DNA of 64,000 nucleotides, from positions 3,524,861-3,588,860 of the forward strand of contig NZ_CP040058.1 of assembly GCF_005280655.1 (NCBI RefSeq). Reading direction: 5' to 3'. Positions within the stretch are counted from its first letter, which is position 1. The number at the start of each line of letters is the position of its first letter. Positions 26,045 through 35,170 of the stretch are shown in pieces. The position numbers and the translations under genes were made by a program. The DNA is from Anaerostipes rhamnosivorans (GTDB lineage: Bacteria; Bacillota; Clostridia; Lachnospirales; Lachnospiraceae). A model generated the notes under the pieces. That model saw only the letters and a program-made list of their open reading frames with translations, was not told the DNA's origin and ran no database searches.

Positions 26045-26137
26045 TTGCTATCTGTCCAACTACCTTTTTAGAATTAGAATCTATCAGAAGTATTCTGAAA
26101 TCCTGCCCTCTTGTATGTATTCCTGCTCCTTTCACTC

Positions 26138-27016
26138 TCATGACTGGTCCCTCCTGCCCCTCAGCTTTTCCAGATACATGTTCCGGTACCGGATCGGCGT
26201 CATACCAACGGTCTTTGTAAACAGTGTGCTGAAGTAATTGGTATTATCGTATCCCACCATAGTGGCAATCTGGGTCGCCGTGAGATCGGTAGAGATCAGC
26301 ATTGTCTGGGCAAGGCCGATCCGCCTGCGGATAATATAATTGATGGGAGTCATACCCGTGGCTTTTTTCAGGCCGTGGGAGACATAAGTGGCAGAGCAGT
26401 GCATGTCCTCGGCGATCTTGTCCAGATTTAATTCCTCTGTAAAGTGTTCATTCAAATAATCCAGGATCCTTGAGATAAACTCTTCCTCCCTCGTCTCCGC
26501 GGCCATAGCCTGCGGAAATGTATCCAGCTGGCTGGCAATGACCACCATGGAGGCGCAGAAAAGCTGCGATGCCAGCTGGCCTGCCGGATTCAGCTCTTCC
26601 ATCATGTAAATCTGGTCACACATCGTCTTTAAAAACGGAAACAGGGATCCTGCATGGCGGATATAGGGCCCGCCCTCCGGCACCATCTGGTTTTTCTTAA
26701 GTCCCTTTAAGTGAAGGTTTGTAATACCGATACAATAATGGCCGATGTTGGTCTTCTCAGCCGTTGCGATCTCATGAAGGTCTCCCTGGTTATAATAAGC
26801 CACACAGCCTTCTTCTATGGGATAAATACTGGTGCCCACCTGATAGGTTCCGGTCCCCTTATATACAAGCAAAAGTTCACAGATAGATTCATGGCTGTGC
26901 AGCGGACGACTTATTTTCTCCGGGGTGCTCTCCTGTCTGGATATGTATACCATGGCTGGCAGCTTTCCGTCCTCAAAAACTTCTTTTAAATTCTGGTTAA
27001 TATCAAATCGAATCAA
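26138..27016 (-). CDS. AraC family transcriptional regulator
   Basis: About 292 residues from a TTG at 27016, placed four bases after the preceding stop with AAGGGG upstream; longer in-frame starts would overlap the previous gene by 40 bases. The N-terminal cupin-like domain includes HSHESICELLLVYKG-type strands (HSHES near 38-42) and GDLHEIATA near 79-87. The C-terminal double helix-turn-helix shows DLTATQIATMVGYDNTNYFS near 254-273 and KTVGMTPIRYRN near 278-289. It probably senses a sugar or glycoside; whether it controls the nearby sugar operon is unproven. Confidence 0.85.
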   Translation of the reverse strand: MIRFDINQNLKEVFEDGKLPAMVYISRQESTPEKISRPLHSHESICELLLVYKGTGTYQVGTSIYPIEEGCVAYYNQGDLHEIATAEKTNIGHYCIGITNLHLKGLKKNQMVPEGGPYIRHAGSLFPFLKTMCDQIYMMEELNPAGQLASQLFCASMVVIASQLDTFPQAMAAETREEEFISRILDYLNEHFTEELNLDKIAEDMHCSATYVSHGLKKATGMTPINYIIRRRIGLAQTMLISTDLTATQIATMVGYDNTNYFSTLFTKTVGMTPIRYRNMYLEKLRGRRDQS

Positions 27017-27020
27017 AGTT

Positions 27021-27566
27021 TCACCCCTTCTCCGTGACCACAAGGTCCATTGGCACATCATAGCTGTCTGTAGGAATCTCCTCCCACAGAAGCTCTCTTC
27101 TGCATAAAACCACCTTCAAAAATTCTGTATCGCTTAGATACCGGTCATAATACCCGGCTCCATGTCCGAGACGTTTTCCACAGAAGTCTGCGCTGATACA
27201 AGGAATAATCCCCAGGTCAATCTCTCGTTTCTCCACAATGGGAGTATTTCTTTTTGGCTCCATGAGTCCGTAGATGCCCTGTTCTAACTGGTCCATACAG
27301 GTGATCTGCCTTACTTCCATGATTCCGGGAGCTGTGCACAAGGGCACTCCCACCCGTTTTCCCTGTCGGAAGCATTCTGTTAAAATCAATTCTGTGGATA
27401 CTTCCTTTCCTACGGATATGTAACAGAAAACAGTCTCCGCCCTCTTAAATTCCGGCAGCATAAGGATCTGTTTCTGAATTTCTTCTTCCGAATCCCGAAG
27501 ATATCTTGTGGATAACTTCTCTGTTTTTTGTTTGATCTGTTGACGGATGTACTGTTTTTCTTTCAT
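27021..27566 (-). CDS. 5-formyltetrahydrofolate cyclo-ligase
   Basis: About 181 residues from the ATG at 27566 (MKEKQYIRQQ), preceded by AGAGGTG and GGAGG; an upstream in-frame ATG adds 25 residues that do not fit the family. The enzyme converts 5-formyl-THF to 5,10-methenyl-THF with ATP, recycling a folate storage form. Markers are FCYISVGKEVST near 52-63, KRVGVPLC near 74-81, and the C-terminal substrate loop CGKRLGHGAGYYDRYL near 132-147, which is the most conserved part of the family. An AraC gene follows four bases downstream, an unrelated partner. Confidence 0.9.
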   Translation of the reverse strand: MKEKQYIRQQIKQKTEKLSTRYLRDSEEEIQKQILMLPEFKRAETVFCYISVGKEVSTELILTECFRQGKRVGVPLCTAPGIMEVRQITCMDQLEQGIYGLMEPKRNTPIVEKREIDLGIIPCISADFCGKRLGHGAGYYDRYLSDTEFLKVVLCRRELLWEEIPTDSYDVPMDLVVTEKG

Positions 27567-27668
27567 ATCCTCCACACCTCTGTCTGACCTTTCTTTACCA
27601 AAAAGGATAGCATATGAAAACAAAGTGGACAAGCCCATCATCTTTCCATCCAGCCATACAGACCGGTA

Positions 27669-28202
27669 CTAAAACATATTTGAGATCACCTCACCTGCGA
27701 TCTCACAGATTAAATCCGCTTCCTCTCTCATCTGTATAAATGGCTCAGTGATACAGGAAATTGCAACAGTAAGCTTTACTTTGTTCTTCATTGTATCCTC
27801 TAAAAGTCCGGTAGACATTAACCTTTCAGACAGGGTATTCGTTACGATCAATGGAAGCGGCAGTTTATGTTCGTCTTCATGCAGATATGGAAAAGTCTTT
27901 TCCAGACGTCCAAAATCAAAATCCTCCAAGAACTTTTTCACAAACATCTTTGGGTTTGTAAAGAACTCCATATAATAATCCAGATTTCCAAGAGTTCCTT
28001 CTATGTGCTCCAGGATCACTTCTTCATATAAGTCATAGATATCTGAATAATGCAAATAAAACGTTCCCTTATTGATCACAGCCTCCCTGGCCAGTTCCGT
28101 CACTGTGATCTTGCGGATGGGCTTTTTTCTCAGAAGCTTCTTTAAGACCCTTTTTAAATTTGCCTTTGTCTTTACAACTCTTAAATCTTCCCGTTTTTTC
28201 AT
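27669..28202 (-). CDS. TetR family repressor of the adjacent ABC exporter
   Basis: A 177-residue regulator. The helix-turn-helix at about 28-50 reads KITVTELAREAVINKGTFYLHY, the classic TetR signature. The variable ligand-binding domain follows. It is divergent from the two-gene ABC exporter, and a 28-base dyad lies between them, so it very likely represses both. The inducer is probably a substrate of the exporter. Confidence 0.88.
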   Translation of the reverse strand: MKKREDLRVVKTKANLKRVLKKLLRKKPIRKITVTELAREAVINKGTFYLHYSDIYDLYEEVILEHIEGTLGNLDYYMEFFTNPKMFVKKFLEDFDFGRLEKTFPYLHEDEHKLPLPLIVTNTLSERLMSTGLLEDTMKNKVKLTVAISCITEPFIQMREEADLICEIAGEVISNMF

Positions 28203-28279
28203 GGTTTCAGAATCCTTCCTAAAAGTTCTGTATTCCTATCTGTGAAAGGTAATGAACACATCGTACGATGCCGTAGATT

Positions 28280-28307
28280 AATCAACGATATTTAAGAACC
28301 GTTGATT
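28280..28307. promoter_or_regulatory. TetR-type operator in the divergent gap
   Basis: Perfect inverted repeat AATCAACG (28280-28287) and CGTTGATT (28300-28307), 12 bases apart. A third half-site, GTTGATTATT, lies at 28323-28332. Size and position between the TetR gene and the exporter suit a repressor site. Confidence 0.65.
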
Positions 28308-28374
28308 GAATAATAGACGATTGTTGATTATTATATTAATTTGTATAGAGAAAAAAGTAAAGGAGAAATGTTAT

Positions 28375-30108
28375 ATGATTCAAACATTAGGAAAAAGTAT
28401 AAGGCAATATAGAAAAGAATCTATTAAAACACCGGTTTTTGTGACCTTGGAAGTTATCATGGAATGTATCCTTCCTCTGGTTATGGCAAAACTGATTGAC
28501 GAAATGACTGCAACTTCCATGAACCCGGTCATAAAATACGGAGTTGCTTTATTTATCATGGCAATGATGTCGCTTGTTTTTGGTATCCTGTCCGGAAAAT
28601 ATGCGGCAACAGCGTCCTGCGGATTTGCAAAAAATCTGCGAAGGGATATTTATTTTAAAATACAGGATTTTAGCTTTGCTGATATCGATAAGTTCTCATC
28701 GTCCTCCCTGGTGACCAGGCTTACAACCGATGTCACCAATGTACAAAACGCTTACCAGATGATCATCCGTATTGCGGTGAGGACTCCGCTGATGATGATT
28801 TTTTCAGTAATCATGAGCATGGCGATCAATGTAAAAATGTCTCTCATCTTCCTGGCCATGATCCCAGTCATTGGTCTGGCCCTTCTCGGAATCGCTTGGT
28901 TTTCCTTTCCGGTTTTTCAACGAATTTTTCGCAAATACGATGCATTAAATAATTCAGTCCAGGAAAACGTCTCCGGTATTAGAGTTGTAAAATCCTTTGT
29001 CCGGGAAGACTATGAGAAAGCAAAATTCCAAAAAGCGTCGGAGGATGTCTGCAATGATTTTACAAAGGCGGAGAAACTGCTCGCCCTGAATAACCCGATC
29101 ATGATGTTTGGGATTTACCTTGCCATCTTCCTGGTTAGCCTGATCGGCGCCCGGATGATTATTAGTACACAGGGAAGTGTATTAACTACGGGCCAGCTTT
29201 CTTCTCTTATCAACTATGGCGTTCAGATCCTGTCCTCCCTCATGATGCTGTCTATGGTGTTTGTCTTATGTTCCATGGCCGCAGAATCTGCCAATCGTAT
29301 CTGTGAGGTGCTCACCCACGAAAGCAGCCTGGTATCTCCTGAAAATGGTATTACAGAAGTGAAAGACGGCAGTATCCGGTTTGACCATGTGTCGTTTAAA
29401 TATAACAAACACGGCAAAAAGGCAGCTCTATCTGAGATTGACCTTATGATACCGTCTGGCGCTACTATAGGGATCATGGGCGGAACAGGCGCTTCCAAAA
29501 CAAGTCTGATCCAGCTCATTTCAAGACTTTACGATGCCACAGAGGGAACCGTGTATGTCGGCGGAAAAGATGTACGCGAATATGATCTCGAAGCGTTGAG
29601 AAATGAAGTGGCAGTTGTACTGCAGAAGAACATTTTATTCTCCGGAACCATTAAGGGGAATCTTCGATGGGGTGATTCGAATGCAAGTGACGAGGAACTC
29701 AGACACGTATGCAGGCTTGCCCAGGCAGATGAATTTATCAGCCAGTTCCCGGACCAGTATGACACCTACATAGAACAGGGCGGAACCAACGTTTCCGGCG
29801 GGCAGAAGCAACGTCTCTGTATTGCCAGGGCACTGTTAAAAAAACCGAAAATCCTGATCATGGATGACTCTACTTCAGCGGTAGACACCAAGACCGATGC
29901 CCTGATCCGGCAGGCCATGAGAACAGAAATCCCTGATACCACAAAGATCATAATCGCACAGCGTGTTTCTTCCATAGAAGACGCTGACTTAATTCTTATT
30001 ATGGAGGGCGGCCGGATCAAAGAATCTGGAAGCCATCAGGAGCTCATGAAACAGAAAGGTGAATACTATGATGTTTATGTTTCACAGAACAGCGGAAAGG
30101 AGGAGTAA
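28375..30108 (+). CDS. ABC exporter subunit with degenerate ATPase site
   Basis: About 577 residues from the ATG at 28375, which has AAAGGAG upstream; the frame extends further but without a ribosome site. Six N-terminal membrane helices form an ABC type-1 exporter domain, followed by an ATPase domain. Walker A reads GGTGASKT near 368-375 with Ser instead of the usual last Gly. Walker B ends MDDSTSAVD near 497-505, with Asp in place of the catalytic Glu. The signature VSGGQKQR is intact. This pattern marks the degenerate half of heterodimeric exporters such as BmrCD or TM287/288. The partner gene starts three bases downstream. Confidence 0.92.
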   Translation: MIQTLGKSIRQYRKESIKTPVFVTLEVIMECILPLVMAKLIDEMTATSMNPVIKYGVALFIMAMMSLVFGILSGKYAATASCGFAKNLRRDIYFKIQDFSFADIDKFSSSSLVTRLTTDVTNVQNAYQMIIRIAVRTPLMMIFSVIMSMAINVKMSLIFLAMIPVIGLALLGIAWFSFPVFQRIFRKYDALNNSVQENVSGIRVVKSFVREDYEKAKFQKASEDVCNDFTKAEKLLALNNPIMMFGIYLAIFLVSLIGARMIISTQGSVLTTGQLSSLINYGVQILSSLMMLSMVFVLCSMAAESANRICEVLTHESSLVSPENGITEVKDGSIRFDHVSFKYNKHGKKAALSEIDLMIPSGATIGIMGGTGASKTSLIQLISRLYDATEGTVYVGGKDVREYDLEALRNEVAVVLQKNILFSGTIKGNLRWGDSNASDEELRHVCRLAQADEFISQFPDQYDTYIEQGGTNVSGGQKQRLCIARALLKKPKILIMDDSTSAVDTKTDALIRQAMRTEIPDTTKIIIAQRVSSIEDADLILIMEGGRIKESGSHQELMKQKGEYYDVYVSQNSGKEE

Positions 30109-30111
30109 TAG

Positions 30112-32007
30112 ATGGACGAAAAAAAGAAGATTCATAGTTTTAGAAGGCTGATAGCCTATATTTTTCATTATTATCCGGTTCAGTTAACCGTTGTAATGAT
30201 TTGTATCGTAATCAGTTCCTGCGCTTCAGTGGTATCTACATTTTTTCTTCAGAGACTGATTGATGATTGTATCACCCCGGGAATCACTGGAGGTTTGTCC
30301 AGCGTGTGGGTTACCTTCACCTCTATCCTCTGTGTTATGGCTGCATTTTATGTGGCGGGCATTGTCTGTGCATTTCTGTATACCAGAATCATGGCCGTTG
30401 TGACACAGGGTACCCTGCGGAATCTGCGCGATGATATGTTTAAGCATATGCAGAAGCTGCCTATCCAGTATTTTGATACCAATGCCCACGGGGATATTAT
30501 GAGTACCTATACCAATGATACGGATGCGATCCGCCAGCTGATCGGACAAAGCCTTCCGGCCCTGATACAGTCTATGCTGACCGTAGCCGTTATGTTTGTC
30601 ATGATGCTTTACTACAGTCTGTGGCTGACGATTACTGTTCTGGTCATTCTAGGAATCATGATTGCTGTAACCAAACGGCTGGGAGGCGCCAGCTCCAGAT
30701 ACATGATGCTTCAGCAGAAATCCCTGGCCAAAGAGGAAGGCTTTGTAGAAGAGATGATGAACGGGCAAAAGGTAGTAAAAGTCTTTTGTCACGAAGAAGA
30801 AAGCAAGGAAGCTTTTACTGCGCTGAATGAGCAGTTATTTATCAACGGGGAAAAGGCAAACCAGTACGGCAATATCTTGATGCCGATCCTGAATAATATT
30901 GGAAATATCATGTATGTGCTGTTGGCTGTAGTTGGCGGACTGCTGGTTTACTTCCATGCCTCTAATTTCTGCCTGACAGGCATAAGTCCGATCACGGTCG
31001 GTATTATTGTTTCATTTTTAAGTATGGCAAGGCAGCTGTCACAAACTATCGGGCAGGCCTCTATGCAGATTTCTATGATCGCTATGGGAGTTGCCGGAGC
31101 CGGAAGAATCTTTCAGCTTTTAGATGAAGAAATTGAAGAAGATCACGGATATGTCACTCTTGTTCATGTGACAAAAAATGAAAACGGAGAACTAAAGGAA
31201 TCTTCTGTCCCTACAGGAATGTGGGCATGGAAACATCCCCACAGAGAACAGGGCACCCTGACCTACACAGAATTAACAGGGGATATCCGGATGGAAGGAG
31301 TAGATTTTTCCTATGTACCTGAGAAGCTGGTCCTTCATGACATCTCATTGTTTGCAAAACCAGGACAGAAGATTGCTTTTGTCGGAGCCACCGGGGCGGG
31401 TAAGACTACGATCACAAACCTCATCAACCGCTTCTATGATATTCCTGACGGAAAGATCCGTTATGACGGAATCAACATTAATAAAATCTGCAAACCGGAT
31501 CTGAGAAGGTCCCTTGGTGTAGTGCTTCAGGATGTGAACCTTTTCACCGGAACGGTGATGGAGAATATTCGTTATGGAAAGCTGGACGCCACAGATGAAG
31601 AGTGTATTGCTGCTTCAAAACTGGCCAATGCAGATGATTTTATCACAAGGCTTCCTGACGGGTATGATACTGTCCTCACGGGAAATGGCTCAAGCCTGTC
31701 ACAGGGACAGCGGCAGCTGATCTCTATTGCAAGAGCCGCTGTGGCTGATCCTCCAGTAATGATCCTGGATGAAGCTACTTCCTCCATTGATACAAGAACA
31801 GAGGCTTTGGTACAGAAAGGAATGGATAATCTGATGAAGGGCCGGACCGTGTTCGTCATTGCACACCGTCTGTCCACCGTAAAAAACAGTGATGCTATTA
31901 TGGTTCTGGATCATGGCCGTATCATTGAACGTGGAGACCATGATGAACTCATTGCACAAAAGGGAGTATATTATCAGTTGTATACCGGTGCTTTTGAACT
32001 GGAGTAG
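30112..32007 (+). CDS. ABC exporter subunit with canonical ATPase site
   Basis: A 631-residue exporter half-transporter. Six N-terminal helices are followed by an ATPase domain with intact Walker A GATGAGKT (about 425-432) and Walker B LDEATSSID (about 550-558) including the catalytic Glu. The signature LSQGQRQL is slightly divergent. An insert of about 40 residues between the membrane and ATPase domains (near 345-385, with the HPHREQG segment) is typical of this subunit. Together with the upstream gene it forms an asymmetric heterodimer, probably a multidrug or peptide exporter. ATG has GGAGG upstream inside the end of the previous gene. Confidence 0.93.
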   Translation: MDEKKKIHSFRRLIAYIFHYYPVQLTVVMICIVISSCASVVSTFFLQRLIDDCITPGITGGLSSVWVTFTSILCVMAAFYVAGIVCAFLYTRIMAVVTQGTLRNLRDDMFKHMQKLPIQYFDTNAHGDIMSTYTNDTDAIRQLIGQSLPALIQSMLTVAVMFVMMLYYSLWLTITVLVILGIMIAVTKRLGGASSRYMMLQQKSLAKEEGFVEEMMNGQKVVKVFCHEEESKEAFTALNEQLFINGEKANQYGNILMPILNNIGNIMYVLLAVVGGLLVYFHASNFCLTGISPITVGIIVSFLSMARQLSQTIGQASMQISMIAMGVAGAGRIFQLLDEEIEEDHGYVTLVHVTKNENGELKESSVPTGMWAWKHPHREQGTLTYTELTGDIRMEGVDFSYVPEKLVLHDISLFAKPGQKIAFVGATGAGKTTITNLINRFYDIPDGKIRYDGININKICKPDLRRSLGVVLQDVNLFTGTVMENIRYGKLDATDEECIAASKLANADDFITRLPDGYDTVLTGNGSSLSQGQRQLISIARAAVADPPVMILDEATSSIDTRTEALVQKGMDNLMKGRTVFVIAHRLSTVKNSDAIMVLDHGRIIERGDHDELIAQKGVYYQLYTGAFELE

Positions 32008-32333
32008 ATCATTCCTTATCCTCTTGTTTTAAGGGTATCCTCAATATTTGCTTTGGCTTTGCCCATAATCTTTATGAAAGGATGTGTTTCCATGAATATA
32101 TCCATGAATATACGTTAAATGAATCCGTGCCTGTCGGAATATATAAGGATTTGGTCATGGCATGTTCCACATGATTTCCGTTCAGCTCTTAGAATGCCTC
32201 ACTCCAATCATGTAGAACATGGACGTAGTGTCTGCTGGATAAGAATGACAGTTAAACAGAAGGTGCCATCCTACGATAGTTTTTCTTCATTGTCGGAAGG
32301 AGGCCTTTCCAGAGCCGACTGGAGATAATGGAG
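32008..32333. other. gene-free stretch holding an inverted repeat
   Basis: No open reading frame with a credible ribosome site occurs here. A 69-codon frame at 32119-32328 lacks one. The only structure seen is a long inverted repeat at 32161-32221. The stretch ends at a bidirectional terminator. It may be decayed coding or mobile DNA. Confidence 0.5.
32161..32221. repeat. 16-base inverted repeat with 29-base spacer
   Basis: CATGTTCCACATGATT (32161-32176) and AATCATGTAGAACATG (32206-32221) pair with one mismatch. No T-run follows. It could be a small structured RNA, a binding site, or the remains of a mobile element. Confidence 0.6.
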
Positions 32334-32382
32334 AAAAACACATTGGATTTCCGTACACAACATCCAATGTGTTTTTCTTTTT
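32334..32382. terminator. bidirectional terminator of the exporter and PTS operons
   Basis: AAAAACACATTGGAT (32334-32348) pairs with ATCCAATGTGTTTTT (32362-32376): 15 base pairs including the flanking A/T runs. It closes the minus-strand PTS operon and lies downstream of the exporter genes. Confidence 0.85.
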
Positions 32383-33158
32383 TACAGTTCTCTCGTTATC
32401 TCACTTAAATCCTTCACAATGAGATCTGGTTTTATATCTCCATTCTCCACATCTTTTTGGGTACTCTCACCGCTTAACACAAGAATGGATGTCACTTGGC
32501 TTTGATCGGCCACGGCAATGTCTGTATACAGCCGGTCGCCTACAATGGCGATTTCATCCGGGCGGTATCCCGTCTCCTGAATCATATAATTTAATGTATG
32601 TTTTGAAGGTTTTCCGAAAAACTCCGGGTATCGTCCGGTGGAAGCCTCCACAAGCCTTGCCATGGAACCGCAGTCCGGGATAAACGTGCCTCCCTCCATG
32701 GGACAGTTTAAATCGGGATTGATTCCATAATAGATGCAGCCGTTCCGGATAAAATGACAGGCCCTGGACAGCTTTTCATAGGTCAGAGTCGTGTCAAATC
32801 CCAGAACAACAATATCCGGATCTTCTTCCACAAGAGGTATCCCAAAGCTTCTGAATTCGTTCAGCAGAGACGGTGTCCCCACAACATAAACACTTTTTCC
32901 AGAATACTTCTCCAAAAGAAACCGTATCATCACATGGCTGGAAATCATCATCTGCTCTTTGGAGATAGCAATGCCCATATTGGAAAGCTTTTCAATATAG
33001 GCCTGCTGGCTCTTGGAAGAGTTATTTGTGAAGAAGTAAAATTTTCTGCCTGTCTCCTCCACTCTGGAAAGAAAGTCCTTCGTAAACGGAAACAGTTCAT
33101 TTCCAAGATAAATCGTTCCGTCCATATCCAGGACAAAAGCTTTGATATTTTCTAACAT
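32382..33158 (-). CDS. HAD-IIA sugar phosphatase (NagD/AraL-like)
   Basis: A 258-residue HAD phosphatase. The nucleophile motif is FVLDMDGTIYLG (8-19; Asp11 and Asp13), motif II is FFTNNSSKS near 41-49, and GKPS near 188-191 carries the motif III Lys. IVGDRLYTDIAVA near 208-220 supplies the Asp pair. Class IIA capping and size match NagD and Bacillus AraL, which dephosphorylate sugar phosphates and guard against their build-up. It is the last gene of the PTS operon, seven bases after araD, consistent with removal of toxic pentose or pentitol phosphate. Confidence 0.87.
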   Translation of the reverse strand: MLENIKAFVLDMDGTIYLGNELFPFTKDFLSRVEETGRKFYFFTNNSSKSQQAYIEKLSNMGIAISKEQMMISSHVMIRFLLEKYSGKSVYVVGTPSLLNEFRSFGIPLVEEDPDIVVLGFDTTLTYEKLSRACHFIRNGCIYYGINPDLNCPMEGGTFIPDCGSMARLVEASTGRYPEFFGKPSKHTLNYMIQETGYRPDEIAIVGDRLYTDIAVADQSQVTSILVLSGESTQKDVENGDIKPDLIVKDLSEITREL

Positions 33159-33164
33159 AGCCCC

Positions 33165-33869
33165 TCACTTTCCGGCGTTTCCATAGTAGGCATTGGGGCC
33201 GTGTTTCCGGAAAAAATGCTTATCCTGAATGGTCTTGGGCGCCTCACCCACTTCTGTCTTCAGCTGCTCTGTCCTGGCAGCCATTTTTGCCACCTCTTCC
33301 ATCACGACAGCATTGTGTACTGCCTCCTCTGCATCCTTTCCCCAGGCAAACGGTCCGTGGTTTGTGCAGAGAACTCCCGGAACATAGGCTGGATTCATTC
33401 CCTGAAATGTCTCGACAATGACTAGCCCTGTATTTTTCTCATATTCCATTTCAATCTCTTCCGGTCTCAGACTTCTGGCACACGGGATCTCCCCATAAAA
33501 ATAATCTGCATGTGTGGTTCCGTAACATGGGATTGGCCTTCCTGCCTGCGCCCAGGAGGCTGCCCAGGCAGAGTGGGTGTGGACAATGCCTCCCACCTGC
33601 GGAAATGCTTTATACAGTTCCAGATGGGTCGGTGTGTCGGAGGAAGGCTTATAATCTCCCTCCACACTCTCTCCGTTTAAATTCATAAGAACCATATCAG
33701 ATGGTTTCAGGTCTTCATAGGCAATGCCGCTTGGCTTGATGGCAAACAACCCTTTTTCACGGTCGATGCCACTTACGTTTCCCCAGGTATAGGTAACCAG
33801 TCCCTTTGCGGGAAGTTCCATATTTGCCTCATAAACCTGCTGTTTTAATTCTTCCAGCATATCTTTCAC
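33165..33869 (-). CDS. araD: L-ribulose-5-phosphate 4-epimerase
   Basis: A 234-residue class II aldolase/epimerase, close to the 231 residues of E. coli AraD. It interconverts L-ribulose 5-phosphate and D-xylulose 5-phosphate. Zinc ligands are H97 and H99 (VHTHSAW) and the His in [12 protein letters not shown] near 169. Asp78 in PSSDTPTH corresponds to the catalytic Asp. Phosphate-binding TWGNVSG (28-34) and KPSG (45-48) are intact. There is no araA or araB beside it, so the L-ribulose 5-phosphate must come from another step, most simply from oxidation of a PTS-imported pentitol phosphate by the AraM-like enzyme upstream. Confidence 0.93.
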   Translation of the reverse strand: MKDMLEELKQQVYEANMELPAKGLVTYTWGNVSGIDREKGLFAIKPSGIAYEDLKPSDMVLMNLNGESVEGDYKPSSDTPTHLELYKAFPQVGGIVHTHSAWAASWAQAGRPIPCYGTTHADYFYGEIPCARSLRPEEIEMEYEKNTGLVIVETFQGMNPAYVPGVLCTNHGPFAWGKDAEEAVHNAVVMEEVAKMAARTEQLKTEVGEAPKTIQDKHFFRKHGPNAYYGNAGK

Positions 33870-33874
33870 CCTCC

Positions 33875-35167
33875 CTAATTCTTGATCACTTCTTCATAAA
33901 AACTATAGAACTTGAGAAGCCTCATAAACGTGATCCTGGCTCTCACATAAGGAGACAGCCTTGCGGTCTTTTCCTGGAAGCTCTCGTCAAATCCAAGATC
34001 CTCAAGAGATCTGACCCCGTCCACCTTTGCGAGCATCTCCGTAAGAGCCTCTGCAGAAGGAATCTCATCGATGACAGCTGCGATCTCATTCTTTTTATCC
34101 AGAAGCTTTTGGGAATCAACCTTTTCCAGCAGATTCGGTGTATTTTCCTCCATAATGGACTCGTACATGCCGAGCTTTGTAAAATTCACTCTGATCAGTT
34201 CTTCTTCCACCGGCATGGATTCTTTTACCGTAAAAGCCCCTCTGCGCATTTTCTGAGCTGCCTTGTGATAGATTTTAGAAGCGAGGATCAGACCCACACC
34301 CACTTTTTCTCCGTGGTAAAAATCAATGTAATCATTCAGCACTTCCATCTCCCACAGATGAGACATATGATGCTCCGCCCCTGAGGCCGGCCGGGAGTTT
34401 CCTGTCATCTGCATAGCCAGTCCTGAGAGCAGAAGCCCATACATAAGCTCCTCATAGGCTCCGGCATCTCCACTGGACAGCCCGGAAAGACTGTTGGTCA
34501 GCGCATCCAGCGCCTTGTACTCCATCTCACATATTTCTTCACAGATGTATTCCCCGGTCAGGATATGTGTGATCTTCCAGTCTGCCAGAGCCGTATATTT
34601 TCCAAGCAGATCTGCAACCCCGGAAGCTGTCAGGCGCATCGGCGCCTTGCTGAAAATATCAGTGTCCGCGATCACCACAACCGGTGATACGGCAGTAAAG
34701 CTTTTTTTAAATCCATGCCATGTCATGGCTGCCACCGTGGACACATAGCCGTCCACACTGGCTGCTGTAGGTACAGAGAAGAACGGGATCTTTCTCTCAT
34801 AGGCATGATATCTTGTGATATCGTGGATCGTTCCTGATCCGACGGCAATCATCAGATCCACGTCTCCGATCTGGTCAAGCTGGTTTTTGGCCGCCTCCAC
34901 GCCGTGTTCATTGGCGTGAAGGTTGGCTGGGTCAAGGACTGCTTTTTTCAGCCCCGGCACAAGATGTTCCACCGTCTTTCCTGCTGCCTCATAAGTATTT
35001 TCATCACAGATCATGACAATATTCTGGAGATTCTTATATGCGTCCCTTGAAAGGATCTCCGGGAGCTTTGAGACTGCCCCGCTTTCTATGATCATATCGT
35101 CCACAACGATCTCATGTTTTCTGCCGCAGCTGCACGGCTTCAAAAATTCTTTTACATCCACTTTCAT
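33875..35167 (-). CDS. AraM-like iron-containing polyol-phosphate dehydrogenase
   Basis: A 430-residue member of the glycerol-1-phosphate dehydrogenase/AraM branch of the iron-dependent alcohol dehydrogenases. The dinucleotide loop GSGTIHD is at 110-116 and [11 protein letters not shown] at 133-143. Probable metal ligands are Asp186, His266 and His285. Bacillus AraM makes sn-glycerol 1-phosphate from dihydroxyacetone phosphate. Here the gene sits between a galactitol-type PTS and araD, so oxidation of a pentitol phosphate (for example L-arabitol or ribitol phosphate) to a pentulose phosphate is a more economical reading. That is inference; the family is certain. Confidence 0.85.
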   Translation of the reverse strand: MKVDVKEFLKPCSCGRKHEIVVDDMIIESGAVSKLPEILSRDAYKNLQNIVMICDENTYEAAGKTVEHLVPGLKKAVLDPANLHANEHGVEAAKNQLDQIGDVDLMIAVGSGTIHDITRYHAYERKIPFFSVPTAASVDGYVSTVAAMTWHGFKKSFTAVSPVVVIADTDIFSKAPMRLTASGVADLLGKYTALADWKITHILTGEYICEEICEMEYKALDALTNSLSGLSSGDAGAYEELMYGLLLSGLAMQMTGNSRPASGAEHHMSHLWEMEVLNDYIDFYHGEKVGVGLILASKIYHKAAQKMRRGAFTVKESMPVEEELIRVNFTKLGMYESIMEENTPNLLEKVDSQKLLDKKNEIAAVIDEIPSAEALTEMLAKVDGVRSLEDLGFDESFQEKTARLSPYVRARITFMRLLKFYSFYEEVIKN

Positions 35168-35170
35168 ACT

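Noticed and set aside
26086..26100. small dyad TCAGAA-GTA-TTCTGA between two regulators
   Set aside because: Short, not placed at a promoter or T-run, and within chance expectation for AT-rich gaps.
32119..32328. 69-codon frame in the exporter-phosphatase gap
   Set aside because: No ribosome site upstream, no recognisable fold, and it crosses the inverted repeat; kept only as part of the gene-free stretch.
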